Shown in pieces: positions 26,368 through 34,408 of a stretch of 37,272 bases of DNA. Every line of letters starts with the position of its first letter. Within the stretch, counting starts at the first letter, position 1. The DNA is from Sulfurimonas sp. CG01_land_8_20_14_3_00_36_23. Lineage in GTDB: Bacteria; Campylobacterota; Campylobacteria; Campylobacterales; Sulfurimonadaceae. The DNA lies in NCBI GenBank assembly GCA_002781365.1, contig PETN01000069.1:1-37272 (forward strand), given 5' to 3'. Position numbers and translations under genes: made by a program. Under the pieces are notes generated by a model, which was given only the letters and a program-made list of their open reading frames with translations, did not search any database and was not told the DNA's origin.

Positions 26368-27780
26368 CTATATCTCTTTACATTCCCATTCTGGAAAATT
26401 ATCTCTAATATATTTATTGAGTGCTTTTTCCGCATCACTATATGTTTTATTGCTCAAATGAGCACTGTCTACATCACGCTTTGTTACACCAACAATCATT
26501 CCTGCCCCAACAGTATTGTTACTGATGCGGTCCACAACTATAAAACTGCCCGTTTCTTTGTTCTCTTTATAAGAGTCAGCAGCTATTGGTCTAGTAAGTA
26601 GCATTTTACATGAAGCAATATCATTGAGTTCAAGTGAAGTAACTTCTGTTCTTTCATACGTATTTACATCAATCTTGTAGTTAATATGCTCGAAACTTCC
26701 AGAGACTACTGATGTAGCACGCTTGATGTCATACGCACGACCTAATGTCATAGGTTTTTCATCCATCCAAACTAGCATCACTTTAAGCGCGTTAGATACT
26801 GTTGGCAAGTTTTTAGTATGAACTATCATATCACCACGAGAGATGTCTACCTCATCTTCTGTAGTGATTGTAACAGCCATAGGGGCATAAGCTTCTCCCG
26901 TTGTAGCTGTTCTATTTGCTTCTGTGATATCTCCACCATTGATAATACTTTTTACTTTAGTTGTTTTACCAGAGGGAAGTACTGTAATCTCATCCCCAAC
27001 TTTTACACTACCCGCAGCAATTGTTCCACAAAAACCTCTAAAGTCTAAGTTTGGACGATTTACATACTGAACTGGAAATCTGAAGTTTTCTGGCTTTATC
27101 TCTTTCGAGATATCCATACTATCAAGGAGACCTAGAAGCGGTTTTCCAGTGAACCATGGTGTTTTTGTACTTTTATCTACAACATTATCTCCATCTAAAG
27201 CACTTAAAGGGATGTAATATGTATTTTTAATACCTAGCTCATCTGCTAAAGCTCCGTATGCTTTTTTTATCTCCTCATATTTCTCTTCACTAAAATCTAC
27301 TAAATCCATCTTGTTTATAGCTACGACAACATGCTCTATGCCAAGTAAAGAGACGATAAAACTATGGCGACGTGTTTGTGTTAAGATTCCCTTACGAGCA
27401 TCTATTAATATGATAGCTACATCTGCCGTAGATGCACCTGTAACCATGTTACGAGTATATTGTTCATGGCCCGGAGTATCTGCAATAATAAATTTTCTGT
27501 TTTCTGTAGCAAAAAAGCGGTAAGCCACATCAATAGTAATACCCTGCTCTCTTTCACTTTGTAAACCATCCACAAGAAGAGCCATATCAATCTTCTCACC
27601 TGTAGTTCCATACTTTTTGCTTTCACTCTCAGCAGCTGCAAGTTGATCGTCAAATATCATTTTTGAATCATAAAGCATACGACCTATGAGCGTACTTTTA
27701 CCATCATCAACACTACCACACGTTAAAAAGCGTAGCATATCTTTGTTTTCATGTTTTTTTAAATAATTAATAATATCCAT
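26368..27780 (-). CDS. cysN: Sulfate adenylyltransferase subunit 1 (GTPase)
   Basis: CysN is the GTPase subunit that drives APS formation by CysD. The 470-residue protein has the G1 motif GSVDDGKST (residues 22-30), switch region REQGITIDVAYRFF, G3 DTPGHEQY and G4 NKMDL. EF-Tu-like beta-barrel domains II and III follow, up to the end. No APS kinase domain is fused. Its start shares base 27780 with the cysD stop, so the subunits are translationally coupled. Confidence 0.97.
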   Translation of the reverse strand: MDIINYLKKHENKDMLRFLTCGSVDDGKSTLIGRMLYDSKMIFDDQLAAAESESKKYGTTGEKIDMALLVDGLQSEREQGITIDVAYRFFATENRKFIIADTPGHEQYTRNMVTGASTADVAIILIDARKGILTQTRRHSFIVSLLGIEHVVVAINKMDLVDFSEEKYEEIKKAYGALADELGIKNTYYIPLSALDGDNVVDKSTKTPWFTGKPLLGLLDSMDISKEIKPENFRFPVQYVNRPNLDFRGFCGTIAAGSVKVGDEITVLPSGKTTKVKSIINGGDITEANRTATTGEAYAPMAVTITTEDEVDISRGDMIVHTKNLPTVSNALKVMLVWMDEKPMTLGRAYDIKRATSVVSGSFEHINYKIDVNTYERTEVTSLELNDIASCKMLLTRPIAADSYKENKETGSFIVVDRISNNTVGAGMIVGVTKRDVDSAHLSNKTYSDAEKALNKYIRDNFPEWECKEI

Positions 27781-28691
27781 TAAAAATACCCTTCGATTTT
27801 TTTGAGTTCCATAGCACCCTCTTGGTCTTTGTCAATGAGACGACCTTCACGTTCACTTGAAGTGGAGAGAAGCATCTCTTTAATAATTTCAGGCAGTGTT
27901 GTGGCAGTAGAGTTGATTGCTCCTGTTAAAGGATAACACCCTAATGTTCTAAAGCGCACCATCTCCTTTTTCGCAGTTTTACGAAGTTCCTCTGGCATAC
28001 GTTCATCATCAACCAAAATTTTAACACCATCCATCTCTACAACTTCTTGTTCTTTTGCAAAGTAGAGAGAAGGAATAGGAATGCCTTCTAAGTAAATATA
28101 CTGCCAAATATCCAGTTCAGTCCAGTTACTTATTGGAAAAACACGGACACTTTCACCTTTTTGAATAGCAGTATTATAAACATTCCAAAGTTCTGGACGT
28201 TGGTTTTTAGGGTCCCATCTATGGTGTTTATCACGGAAAGAAAATATACGCTCTTTTGCACGACTTTTCTCTTCATCACGTCTTGCTCCACCTATAACTG
28301 CATCATAAGCTCCAGCATTAAGCGCTTGCTTTAGTGCTTCTGTTTTCATAACATCTGTATGCACTTTACTCCCGTGTTTAAATGGAGAAATATCCATTGC
28401 TATACCTTCAGGATTTGAGTGAACAACCAGATCAAAACCAAGATCTTTCACACGCTGGTCACGGAACTCTATCATCTCTTTAAATTTCCAAAGAGTGTCA
28501 ACATGTAGAAGTGGGAAAGGGAGTTTAGCTGGGGCGAATGCTTTCATAGCAAGATGTAGCATAACAGAAGAGTCTTTACCTACAGAATACATCATCACAG
28601 GATTGCTAAACTCTGCGGCAACTTCTCTCAAGATATGAATAGATTCTGCTTCTAACTGTTTTAAGTGGGTTAGTCTTTTTTCGTCAATCAT
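27780..28691 (-). CDS. cysD: Sulfate adenylyltransferase subunit 2
   Basis: CysD is the catalytic ATP-sulfurylase subunit, forming APS from sulfate and ATP. The 303-residue protein has the PP-loop [10 protein letters not shown] (residues 36-45). Family blocks [42 protein letters not shown] and the C-terminal R[11 protein letters not shown] are all present. It is the first gene of the long minus-strand set, so its promoter in the 155-bp gap to the DUF1800 gene probably drives sulfate activation and the polysaccharide genes. A minus-strand TACAAT near 28730 is a possible -10. Confidence 0.97.
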   Translation of the reverse strand: MIDEKRLTHLKQLEAESIHILREVAAEFSNPVMMYSVGKDSSVMLHLAMKAFAPAKLPFPLLHVDTLWKFKEMIEFRDQRVKDLGFDLVVHSNPEGIAMDISPFKHGSKVHTDVMKTEALKQALNAGAYDAVIGGARRDEEKSRAKERIFSFRDKHHRWDPKNQRPELWNVYNTAIQKGESVRVFPISNWTELDIWQYIYLEGIPIPSLYFAKEQEVVEMDGVKILVDDERMPEELRKTAKKEMVRFRTLGCYPLTGAINSTATTLPEIIKEMLLSTSSEREGRLIDKDQEGAMELKKIEGYF

Positions 28692-28846
28692 TGTTTCACT
28701 CTTTTTATGTTTAAAATTAATGTTTGCAATTGTACTGTTTTTAGCTTTAGGTACTTTAAATGTTCCCTCTTTTTGAAATTATTTTTATAATTAATTTTAA
28801 AAAAGTAAACAGTAGGATAAAATCATAAAAAAAAGAATCTAAAATT

Positions 28847-30160
28847 ATGTTCAAACAAATCACCCTTTTTTCCTTTTTAGCCATGAGTCTCTTTGGGAGT
28901 GATGTAGAACAATGCACGCATTTACTTCATCGTACTTCTTTTGGTGTTAGCAATCTCTCTTTATCTTCATGTCTAGAAAGTAAAACATACGCTTCATTTG
29001 TTCAAAAGATGATTGACGATAGTCACGAGGTAGATTCAAATTTATCTACAACATTTACTACGTCCATCATGAGACCTCCACATAAAATGCAAAAACCAAC
29101 AGTTCAAGAGAGAAAAATTTTTAGAAAAGAGCTTCAGCAACAAAACTTAGCATTGAAAATATGGTGGTTTGAAAGAATGCTCAAAACAGAAAAACCTTTC
29201 CAAGAAAAAATGGTGCTCTTTTGGCACAACCACTTCACAAGCAGCCAACAAAAAGTCAAACAGCCTAAACTCATGTATGATCAAAATCAACTTTTCAGAA
29301 AATATGCTTTAGGAAATTTTAGAGAATTTCTACATGCCATGCTAAGAGACCCTGCAATGCTCATTTATCTTGACAACAGAGGTAATAAACAAGCTCACCC
29401 TAATGAAAATTTGGCACGTGAGCTTTTAGAACTTTTCACTATGGGTGAAGGTCATTACTTCGAAAAAGATGTAAAAGAGTTAGCAAGAGGATTGACAGGG
29501 TATGGCTTAAACAAAAATTTTGAATTTAGATTTCAAAAAAAACAACACGATTTCGGGCAAAAAAGCTTCCTTGGAGTAAAAGGCAAATTAAGTGCTGATG
29601 ATATAGTAGAGATTATTCTTTCAAAAGAAGAAACATCTTTGTTTATTGTTACTAAACTTTACAAAGAGTTTGTAAGCTATACGCCTAATGCACAAGAAAT
29701 ACAAAAACTGGCCAAGCTATTTCGTGAAAGTGACTATGAGCTCAAGCCTCTTATGCTTGCAATGATTACATCTGATGACTTTACAGACAAAACAAAAGTA
29801 GCAAGTATGATAAAGTCTCCAGTAGAGCTAATAGTAGGAAGTTTACGAAGCTTGGAGCACAAAAACTTTGATGCGGCACTGGGCTTAAAGTATATGAACA
29901 CTCTAGGGCAAAACCTGCTTAACCCTCCAAATGTAAAAGGATGGAGTGGAGGCAAGAGATGGATAGACGCAAACACTCTTTTGATAAGAAAAGAGTTTTT
30001 ATATAAACTTACTCGTGGTGATGAGATTATGCAAATTCCTTTAGAGCAAAACAGGCTTACTCAGATTTTACTTCCTCTTAAAGTTTATATCACACCCACT
30101 GAAGATAAAAAAAAGTATCTAGACCTTATACTCCAACACCCTACCTACCAACTAAAGTGA
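28847..30160 (+). CDS. Exported DUF1800 family protein
   Basis: DUF1800 proteins are exported, of unknown function, and almost always paired with DUF1501 proteins, as here. The 437-residue protein starts with a short Sec-type signal (hydrophobic to about residue 17, ending LFGSD). Characteristic segments are LLHRTSFG, MVLFWHNHFTSS (about residues 121-132), LDNRGNKQAHPNENLARELLELFTMG (a double motif typical of the family), and the late NPPNVKGWSGGKRWI. It is 8 bp ahead of the DUF1501 gene. A link to surface polysaccharide or adhesion is sometimes proposed, but is not shown here. Confidence 0.9.
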   Translation: MFKQITLFSFLAMSLFGSDVEQCTHLLHRTSFGVSNLSLSSCLESKTYASFVQKMIDDSHEVDSNLSTTFTTSIMRPPHKMQKPTVQERKIFRKELQQQNLALKIWWFERMLKTEKPFQEKMVLFWHNHFTSSQQKVKQPKLMYDQNQLFRKYALGNFREFLHAMLRDPAMLIYLDNRGNKQAHPNENLARELLELFTMGEGHYFEKDVKELARGLTGYGLNKNFEFRFQKKQHDFGQKSFLGVKGKLSADDIVEIILSKEETSLFIVTKLYKEFVSYTPNAQEIQKLAKLFRESDYELKPLMLAMITSDDFTDKTKVASMIKSPVELIVGSLRSLEHKNFDAALGLKYMNTLGQNLLNPPNVKGWSGGKRWIDANTLLIRKEFLYKLTRGDEIMQIPLEQNRLTQILLPLKVYITPTEDKKKYLDLILQHPTYQLK

Positions 30161-30167
30161 ATTTATC

Positions 30168-31280
30168 ATGAACAGAAGAACACTCCTGAAATACTTAGCA
30201 TTTAGCACTTTAACTCTACCACTCATTTTAAATGCAAATGAAAATATACAAAAAAATAAAAATGCCAAACTCATTCTCATAGAGCTAAAAGGCGGTAATG
30301 ATGGCTTAAACACTCTCATCCCTTATGCAGACCCTCTTTACTATAAACATAGACCAAACATTGCCATACAAGAAAAAGATGTTTTGAAACTCAATGCCAA
30401 TCTCGGGCTCCATCCATCTCTAAAGGAGCTAAAAGAACTTTTTGATTTAGGAGAAATTGCTATATTTCAAGGTGTAGGTTATGAAAATCCAAACCGCTCA
30501 CACTTTCGTTCTATAGAAATCTGGGATACAGCTTCCAAAAGTAATGAGTATCTTGATGACGGATGGGTAAAAAGTATAAAAATCCAAAATACTTCAAATA
30601 TAAAAGGAGTCGTCCTAGGTGCAGAGTACGGACCTCTAAGTGGATTTGAAAATGGAATCATAAAAATTGAGAACATAAACTCATTTTTAAATAAGTCAAA
30701 AAAGCTACCAAACAACCTCTATCTCTCTTCAAACAACGATGCACTTGAACATATTTTAAGGACAGAGATAGAGATAAAAAATAGTGCTCTTAAACTTGAA
30801 GAAAAACTAAAAAATACAAAACCACTTAAACACTCTTTTGAAAAAAATAACTTTGCACAACAGATGCACATAGCAACACAACTCATAAATGCAAAAACAA
30901 ATATACCATTTTACAAAACAAGTCTAGCAAGTTTTGATACACATCAAAATCAACTAAATCCACATGCCAATTTACTAAAGCAACTCTCTCAAGCTATCTA
31001 TACTCTACGACAAAATCTTATAGAGAGTGGTGAGTGGGAAAATACAACTATTATGACCTACTCAGAGTTTGGAAGACGAGTAGAAGAAAATGCGAGTAAA
31101 GGAACGGACCACGGAACCGCTTCAGTACATTTTGTCATAGGTGGAAATGTACAAGGTGGACTAAAAGGTGTTTACCCTCCCTTATCTCAGCTAGATTCTA
31201 ATCGAGATTTGATTTATACTACTGACTTTAAAGAGATGTATAGCTTTAGTGATCGGCATGAGACGGCTAAATTAATGTGA
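30168..31280 (+). CDS. Tat-exported DUF1501 family protein with replaced C-terminus
   Basis: The product belongs to the DUF1501 family (alkaline-phosphatase-like fold). The N-terminus carries a twin-arginine signal, NRRTLLKYLAF. Body motifs include ELKGGNDGLNTLIPY, LGLHPSLKEL, GYENPNRSHF, MTYSEFGRRVEENASKGTDHG and GGLKGVYPPL. The normal end of this family continues past TTDF with a helix closing in a Trp-rich segment. Here the match stops at TTDFKEMY, and the last ~12 residues (SFSDRHETAKLM) are encoded by repeat DNA at 31254 onward. The gene therefore looks truncated by arrival of the accessory island, losing perhaps 10-20 residues. Confidence 0.85.
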   Translation: MNRRTLLKYLAFSTLTLPLILNANENIQKNKNAKLILIELKGGNDGLNTLIPYADPLYYKHRPNIAIQEKDVLKLNANLGLHPSLKELKELFDLGEIAIFQGVGYENPNRSHFRSIEIWDTASKSNEYLDDGWVKSIKIQNTSNIKGVVLGAEYGPLSGFENGIIKIENINSFLNKSKKLPNNLYLSSNNDALEHILRTEIEIKNSALKLEEKLKNTKPLKHSFEKNNFAQQMHIATQLINAKTNIPFYKTSLASFDTHQNQLNPHANLLKQLSQAIYTLRQNLIESGEWENTTIMTYSEFGRRVEENASKGTDHGTASVHFVIGGNVQGGLKGVYPPLSQLDSNRDLIYTTDFKEMYSFSDRHETAKLM

Positions 31281-31298
31281 AGACGCAGACGTTATTTT
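31254..31298 (+). repeat. Palindromic repeat family 2, copy A
   Basis: The copy reads CGGCATGAGACGGC, then TAAATTAATGTGAA, then GACGCAGACG and TTATTTT. It matches an inverted copy at 31671-31715 and a partial direct copy at 32543-32577. The AAATTAA/TTATTTT ends can pair around the centre. It encodes the replaced end of the DUF1501 protein and marks the left edge of the accessory region. Confidence 0.75.
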
Positions 31299-31303
31299 AA
31301 AAA

Positions 31304-31323
31304 GTAAAACTCTGACCCTGCTG
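31304..31323 (+). repeat. RAYT-linked repeat fragment, ACTCTGACCCTGCT type
   Basis: The sequence AAAACTCTGACCCTGCT with flanking AAAGT is repeated at 34325-34347, just upstream of RAYT1. It shares the CTGACCC core with the longer TTAAGTTTTATTCC elements in the island. Confidence 0.65.
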
Positions 31324-31335
31324 TTTCTTAAAATA

Positions 31336-31473
31336 AATGACAATTTGTTTAAAAAGAAACTAAAACTTAAAATACTCCTAGAGGATGCATTGTACAAACC
31401 TGTAGATATTGTAGTGTCAACAGACAAAAACAGACTTATAGAAAAAGAGGCAATGATGGGAATACAAATTTAA
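31336..31473 (+). pseudogene. 3' remnant of an MNT-type nucleotidyltransferase gene
   Basis: Forty-five codons followed by TAA read as the C-terminal part of a small MNT nucleotidyltransferase: a helix with LKLKILLEDALYK, then VDIVVST, then a closing helix KNRLIEKEAMMGIQI. This is the layout of the last third of MntA-like proteins. There is no start codon and no GS-x9-D-x-D active site, because the 5' part is replaced by the RAYT-linked repeat. It is on the opposite strand from the intact modules. Confidence 0.55.
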
Positions 31474-31670
31474 GTGATTCCACATGCCACTTTGTCGGAT
31501 GTGATGCTTCAGCTTCACCTTGTTGTCATAAAAATCGCCACTCTGTCGGAAGCGATGGCTTGCCTTCGCCCATGAGAAGTCCTAAAAGTAGCATTTTTTA
31601 CGCCCTCTCTTCCGAAGCCAAGGCATCGGTTCCTAAATTCATTACAAACATATCATAAGCACATAGTCAA

Positions 31671-31715
31671 AAATAACGTGAACTCATTCACATTATTTTC
31701 GCCGTCTCATGCCGT
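31671..31715 (-). repeat. Palindromic repeat family 2, inverted copy B
   Basis: This is the inverted partner of copy A. The CGGCATGAGACGGC end lies at 31702-31715 on the minus strand. Its outer part folds well: AAAATAA at 31671-31677 pairs with TTATTTT, enclosing a GTGAA/TTCAC stem and a CTCA loop. Copies A and B thus bracket about 460 bp as terminal inverted repeats. Confidence 0.75.
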
Positions 31716-31724
31716 GTTGATTTT

Positions 31725-32171
31725 TTAGTTTTTAGCATCTATATAGCTTACTTGTATGTAGTGTAAAGTATTGTGGATAATACGCATCAATGTATCGGTA
31801 TAGACTAAAACTTCATCAAATACTTCTACGAGTTCATCTTCAATGTATTCATGAGCAATTGTGTTTCTTACATCTTTCATGATTCTGAGCTCGTCAATGT
31901 CATCAAATAGTCCTCTTTTATGAGCATTATTTACCACATCTACCAACGTTCCTTGGTTTTCAAATTCGTACTCATCGAGTGTTCTAAAAATTTTTCGTAT
32001 TAAAAAGTCTATCCCTCTGCTGTACCTGCTGCAAAGTGTTTCAAATTTTCCGAATTCATCAACAGAATATTCTTTTTTTATACCTATTTTTGAGCATTCA
32101 TTAAAAGATATTTCAATCCAAAAAAGTTGCTTTTCTAAGAGTTTTTTGTCTACTAATAGTTTTTCTTTCAT
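31725..32171 (-). CDS. hepT: HEPN toxin, HepT type
   Basis: HepT is a HEPN-domain ribonuclease toxin that in characterised pairs is silenced by polyAMPylation of a Tyr by MntA. This 148-residue, all-helical protein has the RX4HXY motif as Arg102-NTIA-His107-E-Tyr109, so both the nuclease residues and the modifiable Tyr are present. Its ATG overlaps the stop of the MNT gene (TAATG), the standard coupled toxin-antitoxin order with the antitoxin first. It is the most distal of the minus-strand island genes. Confidence 0.85.
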   Translation of the reverse strand: MKEKLLVDKKLLEKQLFWIEISFNECSKIGIKKEYSVDEFGKFETLCSRYSRGIDFLIRKIFRTLDEYEFENQGTLVDVVNNAHKRGLFDDIDELRIMKDVRNTIAHEYIEDELVEVFDEVLVYTDTLMRIIHNTLHYIQVSYIDAKN

Positions 32172-32455
32172 TATAATAAAACTGCTTTTTGAAATATATG
32201 TTTAGTAAAAGGATTTTTAAATTCTCCATTATCTAAGATAATATCAATTTTTTGCTCACCAAAATATTTGAAAAATTCTACTCTTAAAAGGCGTAAATCT
32301 TTTTTTGTTAATTCATCTGAAATTATAAGCAAATCTATATCTCCACCTTTTTTCGTGTCATCAACTCGACTTCCAAAGAGGTATATTTTTGCATTTGAAG
32401 AGAGCGTTTTAAGTTTGTTTTTTAACACTTCAATCTGTTCTTTGTAAAGTCTCAT
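32171..32455 (-). CDS. mntA: MNT nucleotidyltransferase antitoxin, MntA type
   Basis: This is a minimal nucleotidyltransferase of 94 residues. The active site is YLFGSR (Gly28, Ser29), then Asp39 and Asp41 in GGDIDLL, matching the GS-x9-D-x-D pattern of MntA antitoxins that AMPylate HepT. I use the ATG at 32455, preceded by GGGAGAG, rather than an upstream start that adds 17 non-conserved residues. It is very similar around the active site to the second MNT at 34409-34702, with catalytic residues at the same positions, so the two are paralogues. Confidence 0.85.
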   Translation of the reverse strand: MRLYKEQIEVLKNKLKTLSSNAKIYLFGSRVDDTKKGGDIDLLIISDELTKKDLRLLRVEFFKYFGEQKIDIILDNGEFKNPFTKHIFQKAVLL

Positions 32456-32532
32456 TTTCTCTCTCCCATCTTTTTCAAACACACATCTAGCGAATCTTTC
32501 CAACAAAATAATTATATCAAACTCTCTTTTTA

Positions 32533-32577
32533 TTTTAGCTTGCGGCTAAAATAATGTGAAGACGCAGACGTTATTTT
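32533..32577 (+). repeat. Palindromic repeat family 2, copy C with adjacent hairpin
   Basis: From 32543 the sequence CGGCTAAAATAATGTGAA and the following GACGCAGACGTTATTTT repeat copy A nearly exactly. The left edge also forms its own hairpin: TTTTAGC (32533-32539) with GCTAAAA (32545-32551) and a 5-nt loop. It sits between the MNT/HEPN pair and the AbiEii-like gene. A CCACATGCC motif follows at 32611. Confidence 0.7.
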
Positions 32578-32638
32578 GTAAAATAGTGCCTACACCCCTT
32601 TCAGGTGATTCCACATGCCGTGTTGACACTCTTGATTG

Positions 32639-33268
32639 CTAGTATTTTTGTAATCTTTTTTGAAAAAAATCTCTAATCTCTTCCTTTTTTATTTTTTCTA
32701 TTGGTTCTAAATAATCTATATTATCGTTTTCTATATCATCTATATATACCAGTGCTACGGCAAAAAGTTTAAATGTCACCCCCTCAACAATATGCTCACT
32801 TACTTTAAACATATCTTTTAAACCCATACACTGCTTTACTAAAAAATAAATATCATAATAATCTCTATACTTTGCTCGCAAAAATAGAACATTAACTTTC
32901 ATAGCAGCGATCATTTCTATTGTTGCCAGATTGAAATTTTCACTTGTTTGCGGCTTCAGAAATTCCCAACACGCATTAAAAAATGTAACTTTCACACCAT
33001 CAAGAAGTACATCTATTTGTTCATCAGTTTGATTAATAATCTCTTTACTTTCAAATTTTTGTATAAAATCTAAAATCTCTCTTTTGTCAAAACTATCATC
33101 ATAAGTAAAAAAATCTAAATCTTCACTTTTTCTATGACAGATATGCAATGTCAAAGCACTATCACCTACTAATACATACTTATATAAAAAACTACAATTA
33201 TCTATCATGCCAAGAAGTAACTCTTTGGTCTTAGGAAGCAAGCAGTTTAAGTTTTTCAAGTCTTGCAT
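32639..33268 (-). CDS. AbiEii-like nucleotidyltransferase (putative toxin)
   Basis: This is a 209-residue protein of the AbiEii/AbiGii nucleotidyltransferase family, known as toxins in type IV-like toxin-antitoxin and phage-abortive systems. The N-terminal active site reads LVGDSALTLHICHRKSEDLDFF (in two pieces: the GDSAL motif at residues 35-39, then Asp50 and Asp52). A later RDYYDIYFL segment matches the family's conserved R-D-x-x-D-x-x-x-L. The usual GG of the first motif is GD here. Its ATG, with AGGAGG upstream, lies inside the 3' end of the RAYT1 gene (38-bp overlap). No separate antitoxin gene precedes it; the C-terminal domain of RAYT1 occupies that place. Confidence 0.82.
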   Translation of the reverse strand: MQDLKNLNCLLPKTKELLLGMIDNCSFLYKYVLVGDSALTLHICHRKSEDLDFFTYDDSFDKREILDFIQKFESKEIINQTDEQIDVLLDGVKVTFFNACWEFLKPQTSENFNLATIEMIAAMKVNVLFLRAKYRDYYDIYFLVKQCMGLKDMFKVSEHIVEGVTFKLFAVALVYIDDIENDNIDYLEPIEKIKKEEIRDFFQKRLQKY

Positions 33269-34280
33269 TTTTAACCTCCTTAAAGTAGCTGCTCTCTACA
33301 TCCATATCAAAAAATATTCTAGCTAACATAAGATTGGTTTTAATAAAACATTTGTCAGATTTAAGTTTTTCTTCCCAAACCTTTTTCATATATCTCTTAC
33401 CAAAAAGTTCAAACCCAAGTTTTATATCATCAAAATCACCATACTTTAAAAGATACTCTACAAAAAGCCCTGAACCAATATCTTCATAGTTTACATTCTT
33501 GCTATAACTCCAGAATATCCCTTTATTTCGTAATTTTTTAAAAAGGTTTACTTTTTGTTTATATATTTTTACCATTTTGGATATAGCAACATGCGAAAGT
33601 CCTAAGTAGTTTCCTACTTCATTTTGCGTATACCCATCACATATAGCTTTATATGTTGCATTTTCTCTTGTGTGGGTCAAGTTTTCAAAATAGCTCCCTA
33701 TTTCAGGTTTCTCTTTTTTTATTAATGTGTCTTCTTTTATTTCAAGTTTTGCATTTAAAAAAACATCGAGCTTTCCTTGCTCCTCTTCACTCATTGAGTT
33801 GGTAAAATCTATCTTTTGGATTATGTCAAAATGCAACATAGATAACAGCACATTTTTACTTGACATAGCCCAAGTATATTGACCAATATTTTGAGTAATA
33901 TTTGCCTTTATGGGATTAAATTCTATATATCTTACGAGCGTATGCAAGTAAACTTCATCATACACAAACCAGGACTTAAATCGCCCTTGCCAAAGTGGTC
34001 CGACTCTTTTATATTTGTTGTTGAAGTAGATGCTGTAACGGGAGTTTATTTTTTGCATAGCTGCTGAGAGATTTTTATCGTAAGTTTTTAAAAGAAGATG
34101 GTAATGATTGTTCATCAAACAAAAAGAGTATATCTCAAAGCTATACTCATCTGAAGCATCTTGAACAATCTCTAAAAATTGCAAGTAGTCCTCATTTGAC
34201 AAATAGATGTTTACTTTAGCTACCCCACGGTTTATGATATGATAAAAGCCTACTTTTTCTACTCTTACTTTTCGAGGCAT
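33231..34280 (-). CDS. RAYT1: REP-associated tyrosine transposase with antitoxin-like C-terminal domain
   Basis: Residues 1 to about 135 are a Y1/HUH tyrosine transposase of the RAYT class. Landmarks are GFYHIINRGVAKVNIY, the HUH motif NHYHLLL (His59, His61), INSRYSIYFN with the likely catalytic Tyr, and VGPLWQGRFKS. About residues 210-245 form a helix-turn-helix (DGYTQNEVGNYLGLSHVAIS). The last ~96 residues (254-349), starting GIFWSYSKNVNYED and including LLKYGDFDDIK and KTNLMLARIFFDMDVE, are not part of a transposase. They resemble the small proteins coded just upstream of AbiEii nucleotidyltransferases (DUF6922-like). The AbiEii-like gene overlaps its end. Repeat elements lie just upstream of its start. 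Confidence 0.85.
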   Translation of the reverse strand: MPRKVRVEKVGFYHIINRGVAKVNIYLSNEDYLQFLEIVQDASDEYSFEIYSFCLMNNHYHLLLKTYDKNLSAAMQKINSRYSIYFNNKYKRVGPLWQGRFKSWFVYDEVYLHTLVRYIEFNPIKANITQNIGQYTWAMSSKNVLLSMLHFDIIQKIDFTNSMSEEEQGKLDVFLNAKLEIKEDTLIKKEKPEIGSYFENLTHTRENATYKAICDGYTQNEVGNYLGLSHVAISKMVKIYKQKVNLFKKLRNKGIFWSYSKNVNYEDIGSGLFVEYLLKYGDFDDIKLGFELFGKRYMKKVWEEKLKSDKCFIKTNLMLARIFFDMDVESSYFKEVKNARLEKLKLLAS

Positions 34281-34324
34281 CAGAATCTCCTTATCTCTTT
34301 CGCTAATTCTATCATATTTTAGTT

Positions 34325-34397
34325 AAAAGTAAAACTCTGACCCTGCTATACTCTAAATTAAGTTTTATTCCCTAAACAGTACCTGACACCATTTTTT
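34325..34397 (+). repeat. RAYT-linked repeats at the 5' side of RAYT1
   Basis: Two adjoining elements. 34325-34347 repeats the ACTCTGACCCTGCT fragment found at 31304. 34359-34397 reads TTAAGTTTTATTCCCTAAAC then AGTACCTGACACCATTTTT, a member of the ~39-bp family also at 35273, 35467 and 36891. The position 45-117 bp ahead of a RAYT start is typical for the REP-like target repeats of these enzymes. Confidence 0.75.
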
Positions 34398-34408
34398 AAA
34401 TATAGCAC

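Larger units (their letters stand above)
31281..31724. other. 444-bp region of repeats and gene remnant
   Basis: No intact gene. It holds the end of copy A, a RAYT-linked repeat fragment (31304-31323), a nucleotidyltransferase gene remnant (31336-31473), and one CCACATGCC motif (31480). It also holds two degenerate direct repeats starting CCACTTTGTCGG (31487) and CCACTCTGTCGG (31538), with a third inverted partner at 31608-31630, and ends with inverted copy B at 31671-31715. Confidence 0.7.
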
